DNA of 64,000 nucleotides from Symsagittifera roscoffensis (Eukaryota > Xenacoelomorpha > Acoela > Convolutidae). Position numbers and translations under genes: made by a program. The stretch is taken from positions 5,988,539 to 6,052,538 of the forward strand of contig NC_087070.1 in assembly GCF_963678635.1 (NCBI RefSeq), read 5' to 3'. This document shows, piece by piece, positions 41,471 through 54,328 of the stretch. The first letter of the stretch is position 1. The number at the start of each line of letters is the position of its first letter. The notes beneath the pieces are model-generated. The model did no database searches. It saw only the letters and a list, made by a program, of their open reading frames with translations, and was not told where the DNA came from.

Positions 41471-43671
41471 CCGATTGACAGTATCAGAAATCATCTCAAT
41501 CGACGAGGCCGCTAGTGGAAACATGGAGATGATGGACTACAGAAATTCGGCTAGAGGACACCTAATCGCTCTAGAATACAAAGGCGCCAGGGAAGGTTAT
41601 CTGGAGGAGATGATACAAGGCCTGACGATGAAACAGAGGAGATACACGCTGAAAAGATAGACCAGTTGATGAGTTTACCGTGGAGAGCGGTAGTATTACG
41701 TCACCTTGAAGAAGAGATGAGAACCACTCCGAAAAAACACGCTCTGATAGCGGTACCTTACGTCAGATATGACCTGCAACATAGATTCGCTTGGCGCATG
41801 ACTGGATTGACAATGGAGGAATATGACTCAGATGAGAGGAAAAGATCAAAGGAAGAGAGGGTGCTTTTGATGACAAGTTTAAGAGACCTCATGACCCCAA
41901 AAAGGAGCGGCAGTAGCGTGTGCGAAACGGAGAGACGCTCTCTGTTTCGTCCGATTCATGATAGAACAAATATCAGTGCCAGCTTTGAATATTTGTGCCC
42001 AGAAGCTGAGAGAAGGTAGTGACCGAGCGAAAGCTCGCTCTGAAAAGCGCTGTTAGACATACGTCAGAGCAAACCGATGCGAGTAAATACGAAGGAGCCT
42101 ATAGAACTAGAAGCAATGAAGAAGGTAGATGAAATACGAAGATTCTCAAATGAAGGGGTGAGGCTCAGAGAAGAATCAATGGGAGCCCTAACGAAGTCCA
42201 GTGAGTATTGCGGACCGATTAGGAAGAAATCATTTGCTTACGTGTCTGGAACCCTAGGGATGGCATAATACTCTTTCATCAATAAAGACATACGTGATTG
42301 TTTCTTCGACTACGAACAAGCGCTGGCTGTCAAGAATTGCAACAATAAGGAGCGCTGCCAATCAGCAGGCTAAATTGGGACTTGTTTTGGAAGAAAAGGT
42401 GACTGCCCTTTCAGTGCTAAAATCTGATAACCGAACAGAATTTGGACTGGATTCTCGGATGAGTTACTAGAACGAGCCTAATGGTGGTGTCTGGGAGTTG
42501 ATGAAACTATCATAGTGTCCGAGGCCTAATGCTGATTCGTTATTGCCTGCGACACAGGATGTGCAGAGTGAGTTGAATTCAAACTGTAACTTTTGTGACC
42601 TAAACATCATTTATAACTTGATGACGACAGCCTCCAAGAGCGACAGAGAAAACAATGTGGAGTTGCCCAGCTGGGGACCATAGGACTGGGTTACGCCTGG
42701 TAGATGTCTAGCGAAAGTCTGTGAACTGGAAGTTCATATGTGTTTGGAGGTCTTGACTGCGTGAAAACACTTGTGAGACGGCATCATCAATTGACGATAC
42801 TGTTTGGAAATGAAGTAAGGAAAACGAAAACGGAAACAGAACTAATCGCAGATTGTAAGGAAGATCTGAAATGAACCTAGTGACTGCAGTAGGATTCTAC
42901 AGAATGTTTGGTTTTATAGTCACTAATGAATCAGAACAAAACATGAGCTGGTCACGGCCATCAGTGTAGAAGCATAGTGAAGATAAGCATATCGGAAAAT
43001 GGCGATAGAAGTAGAGATGAACATCAGGCAGATGAAACTTATCGCAGACCGTCGGGAGCGCAATATCTGGTGGGATCGACGATGGCTGCGATGTGCAAAA
43101 GCCGATACCCAGTACACTTTGTAGCGGTCGATGTGAATAGTACGAGGACGATAAGGGACCAAGCCTTCTCAGCGCCGAAATGTGTGAAATTAGCGAGAAT
43201 TTCTAAGCACAGCAGAGTGTAGAGTGCGTATCAACTGGACATTGGAGCACGAGCTTTCGTAACTAATCGGAATGCAGTGACTACCGCAGTGAAAAGAACG
43301 TCCAGAACAAGTGAGTGTGACGGGAGAGAAACAGAGGAGATGTTGAAGGAAGACCAGGAGAGAAACGTGACGTTGTGCCTCCACGACAGCTTCTGCTGGA
43401 ATAGGGAGACTATTGTGGACCCTCTACCTTCTTGTAAATAAAGAGTAGAGGAGCAGAGGTGTTGGAGGACTGCCTCCAACAGCGTCAGAATGGCCACCGC
43501 GGTGTTGCAAGACACTGAAACTGAAAGTGCGGAGTCGATGTCGCAGGAGGAGCAGATGGAGCAATGACAAAGAGCTGGGAAACAAGATGCAAAAGGAAGA
43601 AGAATTTAGAAATTTTAGAACTTCTAAACGACGGAAAACCAGCGAAGTTAACAAAAAAGTGAAAAAAGAAG
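41471..43671 (+). pseudogene. ORF3 cassette 1 (T1, T2, T4), copy B
   Basis: T1 lies at 41,478-42,019: SEIISIDEAASGNMEMMDYR, GHLIALEYKGAREGYLEEMI, a deletion near 41,640, then LPWRAVVLRHLEEEMRTTPK and EEYDSDERKRSKEERVLLM. T2 lies at 42,077-42,268 (DEIRRFSNEGVRLREESM, then GTLGMA and a TAA) and continues in the same frame (DIRDCFFDYEQA). A region with LTILFGNEVRKTKTETELIA follows at 42,790-42,870. T3 is cut short and T4 (43,226-43,440) ends in the shared TAA after CK. It is decayed throughout. Confidence 0.55.
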
Positions 43672-45410
43672 TCTCCGAGTCTTAATGCTGATTCGATATT
43701 GTGTGCGACACAGGGTGTGCAAAGGGAGTTGAATTCAAACTGTAACTTGCGTGACCTAAACATCATTTATAACGTGATGACGACAGCCTCCAAGAACGAC
43801 AGAGAAAACACTGTTACGCCTGGTAGATGTCTATCGAAAGTCTGTGAACTGGAAGATCATATGTGTGTGGAGGTCCTGACTGCGTGAAAACAGTTGCGAG
43901 ACAGCATAAGCAATTGACGATACTGTTCGGAAATACAGTAATGAAAACGAGAACGGAAACGGAACTAAACGCAGATTGCCAGGGAGGAACTGAAACGAAC
44001 CTAGTGAATGCAGTAGGATTCTACAGCATGTTTGGTTCATAGTCACTAATGAACCAGAACAGTAACATGAGATGGTCAGGGCCATCAGTCTAGTAGCCTA
44101 GTGAAGATAAGCATATCGGAAAATGGCGATAGAAGTGGAGATGAACATCAGGCAGAGTGAAACTTATCGCAGACTGTCGGGAGCGCAATATTTAGGGGGA
44201 TCAAAAAGGGCTCCGATGTGAAAAAGCCGATACCCAGTACACTTCGATGGGATGAGTACGAGGACGATAGTGGACCAAGCCTTCTCAGTGCCGAAATGTG
44301 TGAAATTAGCGAGACTGTCGGAAAAATCTTACAAGTTGCTATGCAAGCTGTTCGAAGCAGTTACGGGAAGAACCAAAATTGAGTTAGAGCCGTCATTGGG
44401 CAAGACGTTCATGGGATATGCTAGTGGGAACTGTAGTGACATTGAAAGACACAAACAGATAGGATCAGCGACATATGATTAATAAACGAAAACGATGAAA
44501 TCCACCGAGTAATGTCGGAAGTGGAACCACTACTGGAGGCGTCGAGAAAATGCAACTGGAGGAGCATCATGTTGACGCATGATGAGTTCTCATGCCATTT
44601 CTTACTAGAAACATGGTAGTACCCCGGGCGCAGTAATCTGGTGTTGATCTGGGACTCTGGAGAGCTGCTCTCCTTGGGTTTACCAGATTCATCACAGCCC
44701 ATATCGATAGTGATAGTGGAAGTTATGATGGCAATTTGATGGCTGCAAGCTCATTTAAAGGAGGACAATCGACAGGAGATTCCGACGAAAGAACAACTGG
44801 AGGAACTTGATTGTCTAAAAGATCAAGTTCTTTTTGAGACAATGGGCAAAATCTTGAACATTCCGTTGGAAGTGAAGAAGATATGGGCCACAAGACGACT
44901 GATGCCATGGTTTAGAGCCAACATGACTGCATGGTTGTACGAGTATACCAAAAAGAACATATCTAAGCACAGCAGAGTGTACACTGCGTATCAGCTGGAC
45001 ATTGGAGCAGGAGTTTTCAAGCGAGCTTTCGTAAGTATTCGGAACACAGTGAATACCGCAGTGAAAAGAACGTCCAGAACAAGTGAGTGTGACAGGAGAG
45101 AAAGAGAAGAGATGTTGAAGGAAGACCAGGAGAAAAACGTGACGTTGTGCCTCCACGACAGTTTCTGCTGGAATAGGGAGACTAATGGGGACCCTCTACC
45201 TTGTTGTAAATAAAGGGTAGAGGAGCAGAGGTGTTGGAGGACTGCCTCCAACAGCGTCAGAATGGCCACCGAGGTGTTGCAAGACACTGAAACTGAAAGT
45301 GCGGAGTCGATGACGCCGGAGGAGGAGATGGAGCAATGCCAAAGAGATGGGAAACAAGACGCAAAAGGGAGGAAGATTAGAAGAATTTAGAAATTTTAGA
45401 ACTTCTGAAC
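43672..45410 (+). pseudogene. ORF3 cassette 2 (T2 end, T3, T4), copy B
   Basis: Starts abruptly within T2 (TCTCCGAGTCTTAATGC). T3 lies at 44,252-44,482 (VDQAFSVPKCVKLARLSEK, KLLCKLFEAVTGRTKIELEP). T4 lies at 44,842-45,213: WATRRLMPWFRANMTAWLYE, then FKRAFVSIRNTVNTAVKR and LCLHDSFCWNRETN, ending at the TAA shared by four cassettes. Unlike cassettes 1, 3 and 4 it keeps a full T3-T4 junction. Confidence 0.55.
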
Positions 45411-46340
45411 AGTGAAAAACCAGAAGAATTGTACAAAGAAGTGAACAAAGAAGTGGACAAAGTAGTGAACAAAGAGGTAGCTAAGGATAAGATGTTAAAA
45501 CTACTCAGAATTGTTTTTGTGAGAAAAACTCAACTGAGAAACCGAGCAATCAAGCTTGCAATTGAAACTGAATGAAGGAAAAACTTTTAGTTGATTTTTG
45601 GAGTTTCAGAATTTCTTGCATTTATATAATTGCATTGTAATTTTAGTTAGTGGCTTTAGAGACACTTACTATTTATCTAGAGAGGCTTGAGTGAGAAGTA
45701 TAATAAATATTCTAGCCTGCATGCTTTTTTTTCACCAACTAAGATGACTGATCACTTTGCGGTAATATGAAGGGCTTGGGTAATCTCTTGAAGAAGATTA
45801 TTTCATTGTTCCTTTTTGCCACCAAGTTCCTTGATTTTAATACTTAGGATCGATAACAACTAAAATTCCGAACTGAAGAAGCATAGTAGGATAATTTTAG
45901 TTTGCTGGTTGGCAGGACTGTCCTGCGTCCGAACACCTTTTCAACCTAGGAGAAAAAACTTCAAATCGAGATATTGGCGTTAAAAGTCAGAAAAGATATT
46001 TTGTCTCAACTATATCCTCAAAAGCGCAGATGAATGAAAGATTTTGGAAGGTTCTAACAGTCTAGTATGATGCCATTTGTATTCTGCAGAGAGTCGATGT
46101 GACATGAATAAAAGTGATTTCATGCAATTTGTAAATTCTGTTCGATGGCACTGTACCATTTTAAGGAATAACACGAGACTCAATGAGGACATTGACCGAG
46201 CTGTCCGGGGAGTTTGTGACATTCGACCAAAATGGCGCCAAAATGCATGGCAACTTCGAAAATTTATTGTAACCGTAGAATGGGAGGATTGACAGTTTTG
46301 GTGGATTAACTGTACTGATCATACATAATCGTATTAACTG
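45411..46340 (+). other. 3' UTR copy with small-ORF module (2), copy B
   Basis: Colinear with 57,010-57,930. The ATTCTGCAG splice-acceptor-like site ends at 46,089. The small ORF follows (46,090-46,292: CDMNKSDFMQFVNSVRWHC, ending WED and TGA). The last about 50 bp connect to T1. Confidence 0.6.
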
Positions 46341-47610
46341 TACATAACCGATTGACAGTATCGGAAATCGTCTCAATCGACGAGCCCGCTAGTGGACACA
46401 TGGAAATGATCGAGTACAGAAACTCGGCTAGGGGACACCTAATCGCTCTAGAAGACAAAGGCGCCAGGGAAGGTTATCTGGAGGAGATGATACAAGGCCT
46501 GATGATGGAACAGAGGGCCTACGAAACGTTGGTCTCCTCTGAGACGCACGCAGAAACGATAGACCACTTGGTGAGTTTATCGTGGAGAGCGGTGGTATTA
46601 CGTCACCTTGAAGAAGATATGAGAACCACACCGAAAATACACGCTCTGATAGCGGTACCTTAAGTCAGAACTGACCTGCAACATAGGTTCGCTTGGTGCA
46701 TGACTGGATTGACAATGGAGGAATATGACTCAGATGAGAGGAAAAGATCAAAGGAAAGTAGGGTGCTTTTGATGACAAGTTTAAGAGACCTCATGAACCA
46801 AGAAGGAGCGGCAATAGCGTGTGCGAAACGGAGAGACGCTCTCTGCTCTCTGTTTCGTCCGAATCATGGTAGAACAAATATCAGTGCCAGCGTTGAATAT
46901 TTGTGCCCAGAAGCTGAGAGAAGGTATTGATCGAGCAAAAGCTCGATCTTACAAGCGCTGTTAGACATACGTCAGAGCAAACCGATGCGAGTAAATATGA
47001 AGGAGCCTGTAGAACTGGAAGCAATGAAGGAGGTCGATGAAATACGAAGATTCTCAAATAAAGAGGTGAGGCTCACAAAATAATCAATGGGAGCACTAAC
47101 GAAGTGCAAAAGCCGATACCCAGTAGACTTTGTAGCGGTCGATGTGAAGAGTACGAGGACGATAGTGGACCAAGCCTTCTCAGTGCCGAAATGTGTGAAA
47201 TCAGCCAGAATGTCTGAGCACAGCAGGGTGTACAGTGCTTATCAGCTGGACATTGGAGCACGAGCTTTCAAGCGATATTTCGTAACTAATCGGAATGCAA
47301 TGACTACCGCAGTGAAAAGAACGTCCAGAACAAGTGAGTGCGACGGGAGAGAAACAGAAGAGATGTTGAAGGAAGACCAGGAGAGAAACGTGACGTTGTG
47401 CCTCCACGACAGTTTCTGCTGGAATAGGGAGACTAATGGGGACCCTCTACCTTGTTGTAAATAAAGGGTAGAGGAGCAAAGGTGTTGGAGGACTGCAAAC
47501 AACAGCGTCAGAATGGCTACTGAGTTGTTGCAAGACACTGAAACTGAAAGTGCGGAGTCGATGTCGCAGGAGGAGGGGATGGAGCAATGACAAAGAGCTG
47601 GGAAACAAGA
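46341..47610 (+). pseudogene. ORF3 cassette 3 (T1, short T2, T4), copy B
   Basis: T1 is nearly complete (46,352-46,663 and 46,700-46,930) with one TAA at about 46,662. T2 is cut at about 47,100, where ALTKCKSRYPV shows a jump from T2 to T3. T4 lies at 47,215-47,464, ending in the shared TAA. About 900 bp present in other cassettes (T2 end) are deleted. Confidence 0.55.
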
Positions 47611-48560
47611 TGCAAAAGGAAGGACGATTAGAAGAAGTTAGAAATTTTAAAACTTCTAAACGACGAAAAACCAGACGAAGTTAACAAAAAAGTGAACAAA
47701 GAAGTAGACATAGAAGTGAACAATGAAATAACTAAGGTGAAGATAATAAAAATCAGAATTGTTTGTGTGCGAAAAACTCAATTGAGAAACCAAGCAATCA
47801 AGCTTGCAATTGAAACTGAAGGAAGGAAAAACTTTTAGTTGATTATGGAGTTAAAGAATTTGTTGCATTTATAAATTTGCATTATAATTTTAGTTGGTGG
47901 CTTTAGAGACACTTACTATTTATCTAGAGAGGCTTGAGTGAGAAGTGTAATAAATATTCTAGCCTGCATGATTTTCTTTCACCAACTAAGATGACTGATT
48001 ACTTTGTGCTAATATGAAGGGCTTGGGTAATCTCTTGAATTTCCTTGATTTTATTACTCAGGATCGATAACAACTAAATTTTCGAAGGGAAGAAGCATAG
48101 TAGGATAATTTTAGTTTGCTGGTTGGCAGGACTGTCCTGCGTCCGAATACCTTTTCAACCTTGGAGAAAACGTTTTAAATCGCGACATTGGCGTTAAAAG
48201 TCAGAAAAAGTATTTTATCTTAAGTTGTGTCCTCAAAAGCGCAGATGAATGAAAAAATTTGGAAGGCTCTAACAGTGTTTTATGATGCCATTTGTAATCT
48301 GCAGTGAGTCGATGTGACGTGGATAAAAGTGATTTCATGCTTTTTGTAAATTCTGTTCGATGGCACTGTACCATTTCAATGAATAACACAAGACTCAATG
48401 AGGACCTTGACCGGCCTGTCCGGGGAGTTTGTGACATTCGACCAGAATGGTGCCAAAATGCATGGCAACTTCGAAAATTTATTGTTACCGTAGAATGGGA
48501 GGATTGACAGTTTTGGTGGATTAACTGTACTGATCGTACATAAACGTATTAACTGTACAT
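47611..48560 (+). other. 3' UTR copy with small-ORF module (3), copy B
   Basis: Colinear with 57,010-57,930. The small ORF at 48,304-48,507 reads CDVDKSDFMLFVNSVRWHC and ends WED then TGA. It is preceded by AATCTGCAG. Confidence 0.6.
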
Positions 48561-50694
48561 AACCGATTGACAGTATCGGAAATCGTCTCAATCGACGAGC
48601 CCGCTAGTGGACACATGGAGATGATGGAGTACAAAAACTCGGCTAGAGGACACCTAACTGCTCTAGAAGACAAAGGCGCCAGGGAAAGTTATCTGGAGGA
48701 GATGATACAAGGCCTGATGATGAAATAGAGGGCATACGGAACGTTAGTCTCCTCTGAGATGCACGCAGAAACGATAGCCCACTTGGTGAGTTGACCGTGG
48801 AGAGCGGTGGTACTACGTCACCTTGAAAAAGAGATGAGAACCACTCCGAAAATACACGCTCTGATAGCGGTACCTACAACAGGGGAGAGGAAAAGTTCAA
48901 AGGAAGAGAGGGTGCTTTTGATGACAAGTTTAAGAGACCTCATGACACAAGAAGGAGCGGCAGTAGCGTGTGCGAAATAGAGAGACGCTCTCTGTTTCGT
49001 CCGATTCATGATTGATCAAATATTAGTGCCAGCGTTGAGTATTTACGCCCAGACCCTGAGAGAAGGGAGTGACCGAGCGAAAGCTTGCTCTGAAAAGCGC
49101 TGTTAGAGATACGTCAGAGCAAACCGATGCGAGTAAATACGAAGGAGCCTGTAGAACTAGAAGCAATGAAGAAGGTAGATGAAATACGAAGATTCTCAAA
49201 TGAAGGGCTGAGGCTCAGAGAAGAATCAATGGGAGCACTAACAAAGTCCAGTGAGTATTGTGGACCAATTAGGAAGAAATAATATGATTACGTGTCTGAT
49301 ATCGTAGGGATGGCATAATACCCTTTCATCAATGAAGACATACGTGATTGTTTCTTCGACTACGAACAAGCGGTGTTGCTGAGATTCTGGCTGTCAAAAA
49401 TTGCAACGATAAGGAGCGCTGTCATTCAGCAGGCTAAACTGGGACTTGTAATGGAAGAAAAGGTGACTGCACCTTCAGTGCCAAAATCTGATAACCGAAT
49501 GGAATTTGGACTGGATTCTCGGATGAGTTACTGAGAACGAGCCTAATTGTGGTGTGTGGGAGTTGATGAAACCATCATAGTCTCCGAGTCTTAATGCCGA
49601 TTCGATATTGTGTGCGACACAGGGTGTGCAAAGGGAGTTGAATTCAAACTGTAACTTGCGTGACCTAAACATCATTTATAACTTGATGACGACAGCCTCC
49701 AAGAGCGACAGAGAAAACAATGTTAAGCCTGGTAGATAGCGAAAGTCTGTGAACTGAAAGATCATATGTGTGTGGAGGTCCTGACTGCGTGAAAACACTT
49801 GCGAGACAGCATAAGCAATTGACGATACTGTTCGGAAATACAGTAATGAAAACGAGAACGGAAACGGAACTAAACGCAGATTGCAAGGGAGGAACTGAAA
49901 CGAGACTAGTGAATGCAGTAGGATTCTACAGCATGTTTGGTTTTTAGTCACTAATGAACCAGAACAGTAACATGAGATGGTCAGGGCCATCAGTCTAGTA
50001 GCATAGTGAAGATAAGCATATCGGAAAATGGCGATAGAAGTAGAGATGAACATCAGGCAGATGAAACTTATCGCAGACCGTCGGGAGCGCAATATCTGGT
50101 GGGATCGACGATGGCTGCGATGTGCAAAAGCCGATACCCAGTACACTTTGTAGCGGTCGATGTGAATAGTACGAGGACGATAAGGGACCAAGCCTTCTCA
50201 GCGCCGAAATGTGTGAAATTAGCGAGAATGTCTAAGCACAGCAGAGTGTACAGTGCGTATCAACTGGACATTGGAGCACGAGCTTTCGTAACTAATCGGA
50301 ATGCAGTGACTACCGCAGTGAAAAGAACGTCCAGAACAAGTGAGTGTGACGGGAGAGAAACAGAGGAGATGTTGAAGGAAGACCAGGAGAGAAACGTGAC
50401 GTTGTGCCTCCACGACAGCTTCTGCTGGAATAGAGAGACTATTGTGGACCCTCTACCTTGTTGTAAATAAAGGGTAGAGGAGCAGAGGTGTTGGAGGACT
50501 GCCTCCAACAGCGTCAGAATAGCCACCGCGGTGTTGCAAAACACTGAAACTGAAAGTGCGGAGTCGATGTCGCAGGAGGAGCAGATGGAGCAATGACAAA
50601 GAGCTGGGAAACAAGATGCAAAAGGAAGAAGAATTTAGAAATTTTAGAACTTCTAAACGACGGAAAACCAGCGAAGTTAACAAAAAAGTGAAAA
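48561..50694 (+). pseudogene. ORF3 cassette 4 (T1 deleted, T2, T4), copy B
   Basis: T1 starts at 48,566 and is broken (TAG at about 48,725, deletion at about 48,880 next to ACAACAGGGGAGAGG). T2 lies at 49,127-49,310 and its extension runs to 49,980. T3 is truncated, and T4 (50,226-50,470) ends in the shared TAA. Confidence 0.55.
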
Positions 50695-50918
50695 AGGGTA
50701 GAGGAGCAGAGGTGTTGGAGGACTGCCTCCAACAGCGTCAGAATAGCCACCGCGGTGTTGCAAAACACTGAAACTGAAAGTGCGGAGTCGATGTCGCAGG
50801 AGGAGCAGATGGAGCAATGACAAAGAGCTGGGAAACAAGATGCAAAAGGAAGAAGAATTTAGAAATTTTAGAACTTCTAAACGACGGAAAACCAGCGAAG
50901 TTAACAAAAAAGTGAAAA
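50471..50918 (+). repeat. 224-bp tandem duplication in the T4 tail
   Basis: AGGGTAGAGGAGCAGAGGTG begins at 50,471 and again at 50,695. The two copies look identical, which suggests a very recent event or an assembly artefact. Confidence 0.9.
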
Positions 50919-51800
50919 AAGAAGTGGACAAAGAAGTGAACAATGAAATAACTAAGGAGAAGATGTTAAAACTCAGAATTGTTTATGTGAGAAAAACTCA
51001 AATGAGAAACCAAGCAATCAAGCTTTCAATTGAAACTGAAGGAAGGAAAAACTTTTAGTTGATTTTGGAGTTTAAGAATTTGTTGCATTTATAAATTTGC
51101 ATTGTAATTTTAGTTAGTGGCTTTAGAGACACTTACTATTTATCTAGAGAGGCTTGAGTGAGAAGTATAATAAATATTCTAGCCTGCATGATTTTTTTTC
51201 ACCAACTAAGATGACTGATCACTTTGCGGTAATATGAAGGGCTTGGGTAATCTCTTGAAGAAGATTATTTCATTGTTCCTTTTTGCCGCCAAGTTCCTTG
51301 ATTTTAATGCTTAGGATCGATAACAACTAAAATTCCGAAGGAAGAAGCATTGTAGGATAGTTTTAGTTTGCTGGTTGGCCGGACTGTCCTGCGTCCCAAC
51401 ACTTTTTCCACCTAGGAGAAAATTTTTTAAATCGAGACATTGCCGTTAAAAGTCAGAAAGTATATTTTATCTTAAGTTATACCCTCAAAACCGCAGATGA
51501 ATGAAAGAATTTGGAAAGCTCTAACAGTGTAGTGTGATGCCATTTGTATTCTGCAGTGAGTCAATGTGACGTGGATAAAAGTGATTTCATGAAATTTGTA
51601 AATTCTGTTCGATGGCACTGTACCATTTTAATGAATAACACGAGACTCAATGAGGACATTGACCGGGCTATCCGGGGAGTTTGTGACATTCGACTAGAAT
51701 GGCGCTAAAATGCATGGCAACTTCGAAAATTTATTGTAACCGTACAATGGGAGGATTGACAGTTTTGGTGGATTAACTGTACTGATCGTACATAATCGTA
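50919..51800 (+). other. 3' UTR copy with small-ORF module (4), copy B
   Basis: Colinear with 57,010-57,930. The small-ORF copy (about 51,566-51,760) has a TAA where the others read Gln (WR then stop), so it is broken. Confidence 0.6.
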
Positions 51801-51818
51801 TTAACTGTACATAACCGA

Positions 51819-52349
51819 TTGACAGTATCAGAAATCGTCTCAATCGACGAGGCCGCTAGTGGAAACTTGGAGATGATGGAGTATAGAAGCTCGGCTAGAG
51901 GACACCTAATCGCTCTAGAAGACAAAGGCGCCAGGGAAGGTTATCTGGAGGAGATGATACAAGGCCTGATGATGAAACAGAGGGCATACGAAACGTTGGT
52001 CTCCTCTGAGACTCACGCAGAAACGATAGACCACTTGGTGAGTTTATCGTGGAGAGCGGTGGTATTAGGTCACCTTGAAGAAGAGATGAGAACCACTCCG
52101 AAAATACACGCTCTGATAGCGGTACCTTATGTCAGAACTGACCTGCAACATAGGTTCGCTTGGTGCATGACTGGAGTGGCAATGGAGGAATATGACTCAG
52201 AGGAGAGGAAAAGATCAAAGGAAGAGAGGGTGCTTTTGATGACAAGTTTAGGAGACCTCATGACACAAGAAGGAGCGGCAGTAGCGTGTGCGAAACGGAG
52301 AGTCCAGACGCTGAGAGAAGGGAGTGATCGAGCGAAAACCTGGCTCTGA
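51819..52349 (+). CDS. ORF3 module T1, best preserved copy, copy B
   Basis: 176 codons are open: SEIVSIDEAASGNLEMMEYR, GHLIALEDKGAREGYLEEMI, SETHAETIDHLVSLSWRAVV, IHALIAVPYVRTDLQHRF, EERKRSKEERVLLMTSLGDL, AACAKRR-type end. A deletion near 52,302 removes about 70 bases seen in other copies. It is mainly helical and charged. A diverged counterpart is on the minus strand at 62,745-63,173. No family is recognised. Confidence 0.55.
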   Translation: MTVSEIVSIDEAASGNLEMMEYRSSARGHLIALEDKGAREGYLEEMIQGLMMKQRAYETLVSSETHAETIDHLVSLSWRAVVLGHLEEEMRTTPKIHALIAVPYVRTDLQHRFAWCMTGVAMEEYDSEERKRSKEERVLLMTSLGDLMTQEGAAVACAKRRVQTLREGSDRAKTWL

Positions 52350-54328
52350 AAAGCGCTGTTAGACATACGTCAGAGCAAACCGATGCGAGTAAATACGAAG
52401 GAGCCTGTAGAACTAGAAGCAATGAAGAAGGTCGATGAAGTACGAAGATTATCAAATGAAGGGGTGCGGCTCACAAAATAACCAATGGGAGCACTAACGA
52501 AGTCCAGTGAGTATTGCGGACCGATTAGGAAGAAATCGTTTGCTTACGTGTCTGGAATCGTAGAGATGGCATAATAACCTTTCATCAACGAAGACATACG
52601 TGATTGCTTCTTCGACTACAAACAAGCGGTCTTGCTGAGATTCTGGCTGTCAAGAATTGCAAAGATAAGGAGCGCTGCCAATCAACAGGCTAAATTGGGA
52701 CTTGTAATGGAAGAAAAGGTGACTGCACCTTCAGTGCCTAAATCTGATAACCGAATGGAATTTGGACTGGATTCTCGGATGAGTTACTGAGAACAAGCCT
52801 AAAGGTGATGTGTGGGAGTTGATGAAACCATCATAGTGTCCGAGTCCTGATTCTGATTCGATATTGCGTGCGACTCAGGGTGTGCGAAGGGAGTTGAAAT
52901 CAAACTGTAACTTGCGTGACCTAAACACCATTTATAACTTGATGACGACAGCCTCCAAGAGCGACAGAGAAAACAATGTGGAGTTGCCCAGCTTGGGTTA
53001 CTCCTGGTAGCTGTCTAGCGAAAGTCTGTGGACTGGAAGGTCATATGTGTGTGGAGGTCTTGACTGCGTTAGAACACTTTCGAGACAGCATAAGCAATTG
53101 ACGATTTTGTTCGGAAACATAGTAATGAAAACGAGAACGGAAACGGAACTAATCGCAGATTGTCAGCGAGGAACTGAAACGAACCTAGTGAATGCAGTAG
53201 GATTCTACAGCATGTTTGGTTCATAGTCACTAATGAACCAGAACAGTAACATGAGATGGTCAGGGCCATCAGTCTAGTAGCCTAGTGAAGATAAGCATAT
53301 CGGAAAATGGCGATAGAAGTGGAGATGAACATCAGGCAGAGTGAAACTTATCGCAGACTGTCGGGAGCGCAATATTTAGGGGGATCAAAAAGGGCTCCGA
53401 TGTGAAAAAGCCGATACCCAGTACACTTCGATGGGATGAGTACGAGGACGATAGTGGACCAAGCCTTCTCAGTGCCGAAATGTGTGAAATTAGCGAGAAT
53501 GTCGGAAAAATCTTACAAGTTGCTATGCAAGCTGTTCGAAGCAGTTACGGGAAGAACCAAAATTGAGTTAGAGCCGTCATTGGGCAAGACGTTCATGGGA
53601 TATGCTAGTGGGAACTGTAGTGACATTGAAAGACACAAACAGATAGGATCAGCGACATATGATTAATAAACGAAAACGATGAAATCCACCGAGTAATGTC
53701 GGAAGTGGAACCACTACTGGAGGCGTCGAGAAAATGCAGCTGGAGGAGCATCATGTTGACGCATGATGAGTTCTCATGTCATTTCTTACTAGAAACATGG
53801 TAGTACCCCGGGCGCAGTAATCTGGTGTTGATCTGGGACTCTGGAGAGCTGCTCTCCTTGGGTTTACCAGATTCATCACAGCCCATATCGATAGTGATAG
53901 TGGAAGTTATGATGGCAATTTGATGGCTGCAAGCTCATTTAAAGGAGGACAATCGACAGGAGATTCCGACGAAAGAACAACTGGAGGAACTTGATTGTCT
54001 AAAAGATTAAGTTCTTTTTGAGACAATGGGCAAAATCTTGAACATTCCGTTGGAAGTGAAGAAGATATGGGCCACAAGACGACTGATGCCATGGTTTAGA
54101 GCCAACATGACTGCATGGTTGTACGAGTATGCCAAAAAGAACATATCTAAGCACAGCAGAGTGTACACTGCGTATCAGCTGGACATTGGAGCAGGAGTTT
54201 TCAAGCGAGCTTTCGTAAGTATTCGGAACACAGTGAATACCGCAGTGAAAAGAACGTCCAGAACAAGTGAGTGTGACAGGAGAGAAAGAGAAGAGATGTT
54301 GAAGGAAGACCAGGAGAGAAACGTGACG
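52350..54328 (+). pseudogene. ORF3 cassette 5 (T2, T3, T4), copy B
   Basis: Carries T2 (52,384-52,570, ending GIVEMA and TAA, with homology continuing past the stop) and its extension to about 53,280. T3 (53,436-53,666) is followed by frame changes. T4 (54,026-54,328) is broken at 54,328 by a jump into the middle of T1. The region 53,069-54,328 is nearly identical to 43,900-45,140 of cassette 2. Confidence 0.55.

Noticed and set aside
50780-51058. Basic open frame after T4 as a separate small gene
   Set aside because: The frame is not kept in the equivalent regions at 45,350, 47,600 and 57,010 or in copy A.
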